A stretch of 64,000 nucleotides of DNA from Mycobacterium sp. 1245111.1. GTDB lineage: Bacteria; Actinomycetota; Actinomycetes; Mycobacteriales; Mycobacteriaceae. This document shows positions 55,709 to 63,317 of this stretch, in pieces. Both the position numbers and the translations under genes were made by a program. The notes beneath the pieces are model-generated. The model was not told the origin of the DNA, did not search any database, and saw nothing but the letters and a program-made list of their open reading frames with translations. The stretch covers positions 62,001 to 126,000 of the forward strand of contig NZ_LZLV01000136.1 in NCBI RefSeq assembly GCF_001673405.1, given 5' to 3'. The stretch's first letter is position 1, and every line of letters starts with the position of its first letter.

Positions 55709-57319
55709 ATGCCGTCTTGGGACGATGAGGTCGACGTCGTCGTGCTGGGCAGTGGCGGGGCCGCCCTGGCGGCCGCACTGACGGCCGCCGCCAGCCGAGC
55801 CTCGGTGGCGGTCTACGAGAAGGCCGCGACTGTCGGTGGCACCACTGCGGTTTCGGGTGGCGTGGTGTGGATACCCGCGCACGACCGCTCCCCCGACGGC
55901 GAACTGTCGGTCGATGATGCACTGCGCTACCTCAGCGCGCAGGCACTCGGATCGATGGACGACGCCCTCGTCGAGACTTTCGTGCGAACCGGTCCGGCGA
56001 TGCTCGATTTCATCGAGGCCCACAGCGGTCTGCGATTCGAAATTGCCGCCGGGTTCCCGGATTACAAGCCGGAACTACCCGGCGGCCAGCCGGGCGGCGG
56101 GCGCTCGTTGAGCGCGGCCCCCTTCGATCTCAACCAGCTCGGTGAGTGGAGCGACCGGATCACCGCCTTTCCACAGGACTGGTCGAATGTCGGGTTCGAC
56201 GCCGAGACGCGGGCCCGGCTGTACGCCGGCGGCGATCCGAATGCCGACCTGTGCGTGGCAGGCACGGCGCTGATCGCCGGGCTCCTCAAAGGGTTGCTCG
56301 ACGCGGGCGTCATCCCACACACGAATGCCCGGGCCGAGGAACTGATCGTCGAAGACGGCCGCATCGTCGGGGTTCGAATCTCGTCCGCCGGCGGACAATT
56401 GGCCGTGCACGCCCGCCACGGGGTCATTCTGGGAACCGGCGGATTCGAGTGGGATCCGGTTCTGGTCAACGCTTTTCTGCGCGGACCGATGCACGGCGCG
56501 GTCTCGCCGCCCAACAACACCGGCGACGGGCTGCGCATGGCGATGGCTCACGGCGCCGACCTGGCCAACATGGGCGAGGCATGGTGGGTGCCGATCGTGC
56601 AGATCCCCGGCGACACCATCGACGGCCATCAACGCAGCCGCAGTGTGCGGCTGGAACGCACCCGGCCACGAAGCATCATCGTCAACCGGCTCGGCCGGCG
56701 ATTCGTCAACGAAGCCTGTGACTACAACTCGATGGCCGGCGCCTTCCACTACCTCGATCCGCGCGAGGGCTACGTCAACGACCCGGCCTGGATGGTGTTC
56801 GACTCCCAGCATCTCAAGCGCTACGGGTTTTTGGGGATCGACCCCGACGGTCCGGTGCCGGACTGGTTCTGCGAATCCGCGGACCTGGCCGAGCTGTCCG
56901 CCAAAACCGGGATCGCCCTCGACGGGCTCAACCGCACTATCGAGGCCTGGAACCACAACGTCGGCGACGGCGTCGATCCCGACTTCGGCCGTGGCTCAAG
57001 CGCTTACGACGGCTACTGGGGCGACGAGCACGCGACCACGCCGGCCGGCAAAACGCTCGGCCCCATCGACACCGCGCCGTTCTACGCCGTTCCGGTGTCG
57101 GTGGGCGCGATGGGCACCAAGGGTGGGCCACGAACCGACCGCGACGGTCGCGTCCTGCACGTCAGCGGCGAGCCGATCCCGGGCCTGTTCGCCGCCGGCA
57201 ATGCGATGGGCGGGGTGACCGGGCGGGCGTACGGCGGCGCCGGCGGGACCATCGGCCCGGCAATGGTTTTCGGCTACCGCGCGGGTTATGCCGCTGCGAC
57301 CGGGAAGTCGGTCGACTAG
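55709..57319 (+). CDS. FAD-binding dehydrogenase (KstD-like)
   Basis: The 536-residue flavoprotein has GSGGAALAAALTAAAS for FAD, GGTTAVSGGVVWIP, and YGGAGGTIGPAMVFGYRAG at the C-terminus, the same family as 49696-51423 but shorter. It introduces a double bond into a ketone-bearing ring or acts on a related acid. ATG 55709 follows AAAGGA. The two KstD-like proteins flank the IclR gene and may handle successive substrates. Family members also include ketosteroid-4-ene dehydrogenases. Confidence 0.87.
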   Translation: MPSWDDEVDVVVLGSGGAALAAALTAAASRASVAVYEKAATVGGTTAVSGGVVWIPAHDRSPDGELSVDDALRYLSAQALGSMDDALVETFVRTGPAMLDFIEAHSGLRFEIAAGFPDYKPELPGGQPGGGRSLSAAPFDLNQLGEWSDRITAFPQDWSNVGFDAETRARLYAGGDPNADLCVAGTALIAGLLKGLLDAGVIPHTNARAEELIVEDGRIVGVRISSAGGQLAVHARHGVILGTGGFEWDPVLVNAFLRGPMHGAVSPPNNTGDGLRMAMAHGADLANMGEAWWVPIVQIPGDTIDGHQRSRSVRLERTRPRSIIVNRLGRRFVNEACDYNSMAGAFHYLDPREGYVNDPAWMVFDSQHLKRYGFLGIDPDGPVPDWFCESADLAELSAKTGIALDGLNRTIEAWNHNVGDGVDPDFGRGSSAYDGYWGDEHATTPAGKTLGPIDTAPFYAVPVSVGAMGTKGGPRTDRDGRVLHVSGEPIPGLFAAGNAMGGVTGRAYGGAGGTIGPAMVFGYRAGYAAATGKSVD

Positions 57320-57335
57320 CCGGGGCAGGCCGGCC

Positions 57336-58178
57336 TCAGCGCTCGGCGAGTGCTTTCGCCAGATCGATTGTGCCGGTGCTGATCGCGGCGACCACGCCGC
57401 CGTCGACCAGCAGGTCGGCGCCGGTGATGAATGACGCGGACGGCCCGAGCAGGAACTCGGTGGCGGCGGCGATGTCCTCGGGTGTGCCATATCGCCGAGT
57501 TCCGGAGTTGGCGACCATCGCCCTCATCAGCGCGCCCGATTCGCTCTCGAGTTCGAGGCGTCCCATCGCCGTCGAAATGACACCGGGGCTGATCGAGTTG
57601 ATCCGGGCGCCACGCTGCCCCCAGGTCGCGGCCGCCGCGGCAACCCGAATCTGGTTGGCCCGCTTGGCAAACGGATAGGCCATCTGACTGCTGGTGATGC
57701 TCGTGCACGCTTCGAGGCCGAGCAGCTCCTCGGCGGGCAAGCTCGCCAGCTGGCGCGCGACCTCGGGATCCGGTAGCGGCATCATGTGGCCGGCCATGCT
57801 GGCGATGACGACGCCCGCGCCGCCGGGCTCGATCACCTTGCCGAATTCGTCGAGACTCAGCGCGACGCCCAGCAGATCGACAGCCAGGACCGCCTCCGTG
57901 GATGCCTGTTGGGGCGAGAGCCCCGCGGTGTGCACCACCGACATGACGCGCCCCGCGACCCTCGCGGCCTCCGCCACCGTGGCCACCGAACTGCGTGAGG
58001 TGACGTCAACCTGTCGGGTCAGCACCTGATGACCGTCGTCGGTGAGCGCCGCGGCCGTCGCCTCGAGACCCTCGGCATTGATGTCGGCCAGCACGATGGT
58101 GCGGCCCGCCCCACAACGGCGGGCCACCGAGACCCCCATGCCGCCGGCCCCGATGATGACCAGAACGTCGTTGCTCAC
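57336..58178 (-). CDS. SDR of the 3-alpha-hydroxysteroid dehydrogenase type
   Basis: The 280-residue SDR starts with VLVIIGAGGMGVSVAR, an atypical glycine motif, has VVHTAG and ASMAGHMMPLPDPE, and a long insertion before YPFAKRANQ with catalytic Tyr and Lys. It ends with VDGGVV. Thus it shares the inserted region of the 47573 protein. The GTG at 58178 follows GGAG; the frame further to 58358 covers the palindrome at 58228. It is a single gene on the minus strand, convergent with the KstD-like gene. Confidence 0.86.
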   Translation of the reverse strand: MSNDVLVIIGAGGMGVSVARRCGAGRTIVLADINAEGLEATAAALTDDGHQVLTRQVDVTSRSSVATVAEAARVAGRVMSVVHTAGLSPQQASTEAVLAVDLLGVALSLDEFGKVIEPGGAGVVIASMAGHMMPLPDPEVARQLASLPAEELLGLEACTSITSSQMAYPFAKRANQIRVAAAAATWGQRGARINSISPGVISTAMGRLELESESGALMRAMVANSGTRRYGTPEDIAAATEFLLGPSASFITGADLLVDGGVVAAISTGTIDLAKALAER

Positions 58179-58227
58179 CGCTGACTCCAATTCGGCAAAC
58201 AGGGGCCCGGGGCGCCTGAGGCGATAT

Positions 58228-58242
58228 GAGAACATTATTCTC
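58228..58242. promoter_or_regulatory. Shared palindrome GAGAAC-ATT-ATTCTC between two SDR genes
   Basis: The site has one mismatch to the perfect 6-3-6 palindrome and is extended by T and A on the outside. It is centred about 57 nt from the minus-strand SDR start and 46 nt from the plus-strand one. The minus strand holds TAATGT, a plausible -10. A GAGAG half site follows at 58250. Confidence 0.72.
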
Positions 58243-58280
58243 ACAGATCGAGAGTAAGAGTTGCAAGAAGGGAAATAGCG

Positions 58281-59045
58281 ATGCAGATCAGCGGGAGTTC
58301 GGCCGTAGTCGTCGGCGGCGCGGGCGGCCTTGGTGAGGCCACTGTCCGCCGACTGCACGCCGCGGGAGCGAAAGTAGTGATCGCCGACCTTGCCGACGAA
58401 AAGGGCGCGGCGCTGGCCAAGGAGCTCGACGCCCGCTACGTCCGCACCGACGCGACCAAGACCGAAGACGTCAACGCGGCCCTGGCCGAAGCGGAATCGC
58501 TTGCTCCGCTACGCATCTCAGTGGACGCGCACGGTGGGCCCGCCAGCGGTGGACGGCTGATCGGCAAGGACGGCTCACCGCTGGACCTGGACGGCTTCAA
58601 AACGACCATCGACGTGTACCTGACCGGTGTGTTCAACGTACTGCGGCTGGCCGCAGCGGCCATCGCCCGGCAGGAGCCGATCGACGAGGGCGCCCGCGGC
58701 GTCATCATCAACACCGCGTCGATCGCCGCCTACGAGGGCCAGATCGGCCAGCTGCCGTACGCGGCGGCCAAGGGCGGGGTCGTCGGTATGACGCTGGTGG
58801 CGGCCCGCGACCTGTCGCCGCTCGGCATTCGGGTCGTCACCATCGCGCCCGGTACGTTCCTGACGCCGGCGTACGGCAAGGCCGGCGACCAGCTCGAGGC
58901 GTACTGGGGCCCGCAAGTTCCGTTCCCGAAGCGAATGGGCCGCTCCTCCGAGTACGGCGCATTCGTGCAGAGCATCGTCGAAAACGACTACCTCAACGGC
59001 GAAGTCATCCGGTTGGACGGCGCACTGCGCTTCCCGCCGAAGTAG
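58281..59045 (+). CDS. Short-chain dehydrogenase/reductase (HSD10-like)
   Basis: The 254-residue SDR has VVGGAGGLG, NTASIAAYEG with Ser, YAAAKGG with catalytic Tyr/Lys, and IAPGTFLTP. The region DAHGGPASGGR and the long loop before it recall 3-hydroxyacyl-CoA dehydrogenase type 2 (HSD10). A short SDR of this kind usually oxidises a 3-hydroxyacyl-CoA or a steroid hydroxyl. ATG 58281 follows AAGAAGGGAA. Its stop is followed by two hairpins. Confidence 0.9.
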   Translation: MQISGSSAVVVGGAGGLGEATVRRLHAAGAKVVIADLADEKGAALAKELDARYVRTDATKTEDVNAALAEAESLAPLRISVDAHGGPASGGRLIGKDGSPLDLDGFKTTIDVYLTGVFNVLRLAAAAIARQEPIDEGARGVIINTASIAAYEGQIGQLPYAAAKGGVVGMTLVAARDLSPLGIRVVTIAPGTFLTPAYGKAGDQLEAYWGPQVPFPKRMGRSSEYGAFVQSIVENDYLNGEVIRLDGALRFPPK

Positions 59046-59057
59046 ACGGGCCAGGCC

Positions 59058-59111
59058 GAGCGTGACGCCAGCGTCACGCTCAGGGCCGAACGTGACCGCA
59101 GTGTCACGCTC
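59058..59111. terminator. Tandem hairpins between convergent genes
   Basis: The first hairpin is GAGCGTGACGC-CA-GCGTCACGCTC (59058-59081), a perfect 11-bp stem. The second (59088-59111) has the same outer GACGTGAC/GTCACG-type arms with small mismatches. They fill the 75-nt gap between convergent SDR and crotonase genes and could terminate both transcripts. No T-run follows, which is usual in mycobacteria. Confidence 0.65.
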
Positions 59112-59120
59112 GGGGCGGGT

Positions 59121-59888
59121 TTAGTTCTTGCCCGCCGACAGCTTGGCAACGATGGCGCGGAAATCCTCGGTCTGCATGGTCTGGCTTTCCGCCGTCAACG
59201 CGTAGTCGATGGTGTCTAGCACCGCCCGTTCCAGATGCAGGTTGAGGACGCGCTTGGTGCTCTCGACGGCCTGTTGAGGTAGCTGAAGAATCTTCTTCGC
59301 CGCATTCACCGCCTCGGCAACCGGATCGGCCACCACATGGTTGGCCAGGCCCAATTCGACGGCTTTCGCGGCGGGAATCCGCGCACCGGTCAGCGCGTAT
59401 TCCTTGGCCAGCAGCAGGCTGATGTGCAGCGGCCAGGTCAGCGGTCCACCATCGGCGGCGACCAATCCCACCTGCACATGCGGGTCGGCCAGGTAGGCGT
59501 CTTCCGCGATGTAGACGATGTCACTCAATGCGACCAGGCTGCAGCCCAACCCGACGGCCGGACCATTCACCGCGGCCAGCACGGGAATTCGGCACCGGGC
59601 CATGCCCAGCACGATCTCGCGCCCGTCGATGATGGTCTTGGCGCGCAGCTGAGCATCCCCGGCCAGCTCGTTGAGATAGACGAAGTCGCCACCAGCCGAA
59701 AACGCCCGTCCAGCACCGGTTATCACCGCAACGCGGGCACTCAGGTCATCGCTCAGCCGTTGCCACAGCTTGGCCAGACCGTGGTGCAGCGAGTCGTTGA
59801 CCGAGTTGAGTGACTCGGGACGGTTCAATGTGATGATCCGCAGCGGACCGTCGGCCTGGACGTCGATTTCCTTTGGCATGTCGTACAT
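59121..59888 (-). CDS. Enoyl-CoA hydratase/isomerase (crotonase family)
   Basis: The 255-residue crotonase has the oxyanion segments GAGRAFSAGGDFVYL and AVNGPAVGLGCSLVALSD. The active-site loop reads PHVQVGLVAADGGPLTWP, without the usual Glu, so the reaction may be isomerisation or hydration with another base. Its ATG is one base from the FadE stop. It is the last gene of the ligase-FadE-FadE-crotonase operon. Confidence 0.9.
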   Translation of the reverse strand: MYDMPKEIDVQADGPLRIITLNRPESLNSVNDSLHHGLAKLWQRLSDDLSARVAVITGAGRAFSAGGDFVYLNELAGDAQLRAKTIIDGREIVLGMARCRIPVLAAVNGPAVGLGCSLVALSDIVYIAEDAYLADPHVQVGLVAADGGPLTWPLHISLLLAKEYALTGARIPAAKAVELGLANHVVADPVAEAVNAAKKILQLPQQAVESTKRVLNLHLERAVLDTIDYALTAESQTMQTEDFRAIVAKLSAGKN

Positions 59889-59889
59889 G

Positions 59890-60978
59890 TCAAGCTCCCA
59901 GTCCGAGGATTCGTGAGGCGATGATGTTTTTCTGGATCTGCGATGTGCCGCCCATGACGCTTTGCGCGCGGCTGTAGAGGTAGGCGCTCAGCAGGTTCGG
60001 GTCATCGATGCCGCCCACCGCCAGCGCGGCATGTCCGACGGACTGTTCGACCCAGGTCATCAGCAGTTTGTCCAGCGAGCCATCCGAGGTATGGGTAACG
60101 CCGTCGAGTTGCTCAGACAACCGCCGCCGAACGTGATGCGTCAGCATCTCGGTTTGCACTGCGGCCCAGGCGAGTTCCTCATTCACCGATCCGCCGGCGC
60201 GGGCGGCGAGCTGACGGACGAGCTTGCCGTAGCGCGCCGCGTAGCCCAACGTCGACGGCTCCCGCTCGTGGCCGACCACCGTCATCGCCAGCGGCCACCC
60301 CTCACCGGGTTCGCCGACCATGTTTTCGGCCGGCACGGTCGCGCCGTCGAAAAGCACCTGGCCAAATTCGGTGGTGACGCCATTGATCATCTGGAGCGGA
60401 CGCTGTTGCACCCCAGGCTGTTTCATCGGGATGATGAAAGCCGAGATGCCGCGGTGCCGTTTGGCCTCGGGGTCGGTGCGCGCCAACAGCAGGCACCAGT
60501 CCGCGACGTCGGAGTAGCTGGTCCAGATCTTGTGCCCGTTGATGACGTAGGTGTCGCCTTCGCGGGTGGCGGTGGTGGTCAGTGACGCGAGATCGGAGCC
60601 GGAGCCCGGTTCGCTGAAGCCCTGACACCACCGCTCGGTGCCGTTGATCATCCCGGGCAGGAAACGGGTGCACAGCTCCTTGCTGCCGTGCCGGCTCAGA
60701 CCCGCGACCAGATAGCCGAGGCTGGGCCGCGGCGGGGCCTCGGCACGCGCCAGCTCCTCGTCGAGGATGACGTCGTAGACCGGTGGTAGTTCTTGGCCGC
60801 CGTATTCGCGGGGCCAGGACAGCCCGAAGAAACCGCCCTCGTACAGCGCGCGGTGCCACTCACCTTGGCGAGCCCAATACTCGTCGCCTGAGCTGGGAAA
60901 CTCCTTGGCGTGCACCGAAAGCCACGATCGCAGACGATCCCGGAAGGCGGCTTCGTCAGTGGAGTCACGGAAGTCCAA
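59890..60978 (-). CDS. Acyl-CoA dehydrogenase, long subunit of a FadE pair
   Basis: This 362-residue FadE has GFSEPGSGSDLASL, KIWTSYSDVAD and a C-terminal VMGGTSQIQKNIIASRIL. The TTG start follows GGAGGAG and the gene overlaps the preceding FadE by 14 nt. With the 301-residue FadE it forms a long/short pair like those making alpha2-beta2 enzymes in steroid side-chain degradation. Confidence 0.9.
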   Translation of the reverse strand: MDFRDSTDEAAFRDRLRSWLSVHAKEFPSSGDEYWARQGEWHRALYEGGFFGLSWPREYGGQELPPVYDVILDEELARAEAPPRPSLGYLVAGLSRHGSKELCTRFLPGMINGTERWCQGFSEPGSGSDLASLTTTATREGDTYVINGHKIWTSYSDVADWCLLLARTDPEAKRHRGISAFIIPMKQPGVQQRPLQMINGVTTEFGQVLFDGATVPAENMVGEPGEGWPLAMTVVGHEREPSTLGYAARYGKLVRQLAARAGGSVNEELAWAAVQTEMLTHHVRRRLSEQLDGVTHTSDGSLDKLLMTWVEQSVGHAALAVGGIDDPNLLSAYLYSRAQSVMGGTSQIQKNIIASRILGLGA

Positions 60979-61870
60979 CGCTGATCTCCTCCAGCTTGAC
61001 GGGCCACAGTTGAGTGGAGGTGAGCGCGCGGCGCAGGAAGACGTGAGCCAAGCACTCCCAGGTGTTGCCGATGCCGCCGTGCACCTGAATCGCGGTCTCG
61101 CAGACGGTCCGCGCGGCGCGCGCGCAATAGACCTTGGCGAACCGTCCGGCCCGGATCGCGTCGGCCGGGTCGAGCTCGTCGACCGCCCAGGCGGCGTGCC
61201 GCAGGATGCTGACCGACCCCTCGATCAGGGCCAAGCTTTCGGCGAGCAGGTGCGCGATGGCCTGATACGAGCCGATCGACTTGCCATACTGCTCACGGAT
61301 TTTCGCGTATTCGACGGCGAGGGTGTGCGCGCCGCGGGCGGCGCCGACCAGGTCGGCCGACGTGGTAGCCAGCGCGAGGGCCAGCCAGCGCTGCGCAGCG
61401 TCGGCGTCCAAATCGGCTAGGGTCGCGGCGTTTCCGCCGAGGTCTGCGGCGCTGCGGGTGAGGTCGACGGAGTCGCGAGAATCGCCGACGTCGACGGCCG
61501 AGACCGTCACGCCGTCCAGCGTGAGGGCGCGTCGATAGCCGCGCGCATCGACCGCCCGACCGTCGACGGCGATGGTCGACCCGGAGCCGTCGTCACCGAT
61601 CCGCCGGGCGAGATCGTCGGCCAGCACGGGGCCCAGGAAGGGGGCGTCGACCAATCCGCGACCGAATTCCTCTGCGACGATCGCCACCTCGACGGCCGAC
61701 GCTTCGTCGGAGCGCAGCGATCGCCACCCGGTCAGCTGAATCTGCTTGTCGAGCCTGGCGATTCGTTCGCCGTCGTCGAGGTCTTGCACTGACCCCGGGC
61801 CGAGATCGTCGGCCAGTTTCGCTGCCGCGTCCCGCAGTTGTTGTTGTTCAGCTGTCAGACGTACATCCAT
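60965..61870 (-). CDS. Acyl-CoA dehydrogenase, short subunit of a FadE pair
   Basis: The 301-residue protein keeps the FadE C-terminal helical domain (YGKSIGSYQAIAHLLAES, then IQVHGGIGNTWECLAHV) with a reduced beta domain. ATG 61870 follows AAGGAG, lies within the end of the ligase gene (23-nt overlap), and is chosen over the longer frame to 61942. It is likely the partner of the next protein. Confidence 0.87.
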   Translation of the reverse strand: MDVRLTAEQQQLRDAAAKLADDLGPGSVQDLDDGERIARLDKQIQLTGWRSLRSDEASAVEVAIVAEEFGRGLVDAPFLGPVLADDLARRIGDDGSGSTIAVDGRAVDARGYRRALTLDGVTVSAVDVGDSRDSVDLTRSAADLGGNAATLADLDADAAQRWLALALATTSADLVGAARGAHTLAVEYAKIREQYGKSIGSYQAIAHLLAESLALIEGSVSILRHAAWAVDELDPADAIRAGRFAKVYCARAARTVCETAIQVHGGIGNTWECLAHVFLRRALTSTQLWPVKLEEISVGLP

Positions 61871-63251
61871 AGCGCTCCTTGAGAGCTCGGCGCAGCACCT
61901 TTCCCGAAGGCAACCGAGGTATTTCAGGCACGAACACGACACGACTCACACGCTTGTACGACGCCAGGCGGTCACTGACCTGAGCCGCGAGCTCGGCGGC
62001 GTCGACCGGCTCACGCGTCGCCACGGCGGCCACCACCAACTCCCCGTCGGCTTCGTCGGGAACGCCGAATACCGCGCAGTCCTGCACGGCTGGGTGCTCG
62101 TGCAGCACGGTCTCGATCTCCGCGGGCGCGACCTGAAACCCACGTACCTTGATCATCTCCTTGGACCGGTCGGTGATCCGCAACCAGCCGCCGGCATCCA
62201 GGTAGCCGATGTCACCGGTGCGATACCAGCCGTCGCACAAGACATCTCGCGTCGCCTCGGCGGGGAGGTAGCCGGCCATCAGCGACTCGGCCCGCGCCTG
62301 GATTTCGCCGACCTCACCCGGACCAACCGGCTCGCCGGTCTGCAACGACGTCACCCGCACCTGCACACCGGGCACCGGTCGGCCAACGGAGTCGAGCCGC
62401 GCGCCATCGAGCGGGTTGCAGGCGATGACCGGCAACTCCGTGGTTCCGTAGGCCGGAACCCACCCGACGCCGGTGCGACGGGTGACGGTCTCGGCGATAC
62501 TGGCACTGACCGGGGTCGCGCCCCACATGATGAACCTCAGCGACGACAGGTCGTACGACTCCAACGTCGGATGCGCGGCGATGGCCAAAGCGATTGGAGC
62601 GACAGCCATTTCGACGGTGATCCGGTCGTCCTGGATGTGCTGCAGCATGCGGTCGATGTCGAAACGGCGGTGCAGGCGCATCCAGACGCCGGTCTGCAAC
62701 GCCGTCACGATGTTGAGCAAGCCGAGGATATGCGACGGCGGCGTGGCGATCTGAATGCGGTCGTTGGCCGTCAAACCCATCGCGTCGCGCCAGTGCCCCA
62801 CCGCGGCCTGCAGCGAACGATGGGTGTGCCGAACGGCTTTCGGCAGACCGGTGGTTCCGGAACTGAAGGCCAGCACCGCATCGGCATCCGTCGGCGGCTG
62901 CGGGAACGCCCCAGACGCCCCGGGCAGGATCGGCTCGTCGAGATGCAGCATCGGCATCAGCTCCGACAGCACGTCGTGGTCGCCGACGGCGTGCGACGGG
63001 TTCGTCAACGCCAAGGCGTGCTCGACTTCCTGGCGCTTCCACGCCGGGCTGATCAACACGGCGACGGCGGCCAGCCGCCAGATGGCGTGCAGCGCGACCA
63101 CGAACTCAGGACGGTTGGACGACATCAACGCCACCCGCCCGCCGGCCCTCACCCCCCGCTCCCGCAAGCTGGTTGCCAGGCCGTCGGCCAACGCCTCGAG
63201 CTGCGGCAACGTGTAGTGCCGCTCCTCGAAGACGAGCGCCGTCGGAGACAT
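61848..63251 (-). CDS. Acyl-CoA/AMP-forming ligase (FadD-like)
   Basis: The 467-residue adenylate-forming enzyme has the P-loop FSSGTTGLPKAVRHTHR, the A5 motif AYGTTELPV, and GYLDAGGWLRITDRSKEMIKVRG with the hinge. The catalytic Lys is in PSGKVLRR near the end. It activates a carboxylic acid to its CoA ester through an acyl-AMP. At 467 residues it is shorter than usual because it starts at ALVFEERHYTLPQL. ATG 63251 is chosen; the frame to 63338 would read through the palindrome. It heads the operon of FadE pair and crotonase. Confidence 0.92.
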   Translation of the reverse strand: MSPTALVFEERHYTLPQLEALADGLATSLRERGVRAGGRVALMSSNRPEFVVALHAIWRLAAVAVLISPAWKRQEVEHALALTNPSHAVGDHDVLSELMPMLHLDEPILPGASGAFPQPPTDADAVLAFSSGTTGLPKAVRHTHRSLQAAVGHWRDAMGLTANDRIQIATPPSHILGLLNIVTALQTGVWMRLHRRFDIDRMLQHIQDDRITVEMAVAPIALAIAAHPTLESYDLSSLRFIMWGATPVSASIAETVTRRTGVGWVPAYGTTELPVIACNPLDGARLDSVGRPVPGVQVRVTSLQTGEPVGPGEVGEIQARAESLMAGYLPAEATRDVLCDGWYRTGDIGYLDAGGWLRITDRSKEMIKVRGFQVAPAEIETVLHEHPAVQDCAVFGVPDEADGELVVAAVATREPVDAAELAAQVSDRLASYKRVSRVVFVPEIPRLPSGKVLRRALKERYGCTSDS

Positions 63252-63269
63252 TGAGAAGATCCTATCGTT

Positions 63270-63292
63270 TTGAGAGAATAGTATTCTCTCAA
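63270..63292. promoter_or_regulatory. Perfect 23-bp palindrome in a divergent promoter (best copy of the shared motif)
   Basis: Ten-base arms TTGAGAGAAT and ATTCTCTCAA flank AGT, with the 15-bp core at 63274-63288. TAGTAT on the plus strand (63279-63284) and TACTAT on the minus strand are both -10-like. Starts lie at 63251 (ligase, minus) and 63318 (reductase, plus). This is the longest arm in the set and thus the best model of the operator. Confidence 0.82.
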
Positions 63293-63317
63293 GCGAAGAA
63301 CGCAAAGTGTGGAAGGT

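Noticed and set aside
61746-63254. Long plus-strand frame opposite the ligase
   Set aside because: Shadow rich in Arg and His; the ligase has complete adenylation motifs.
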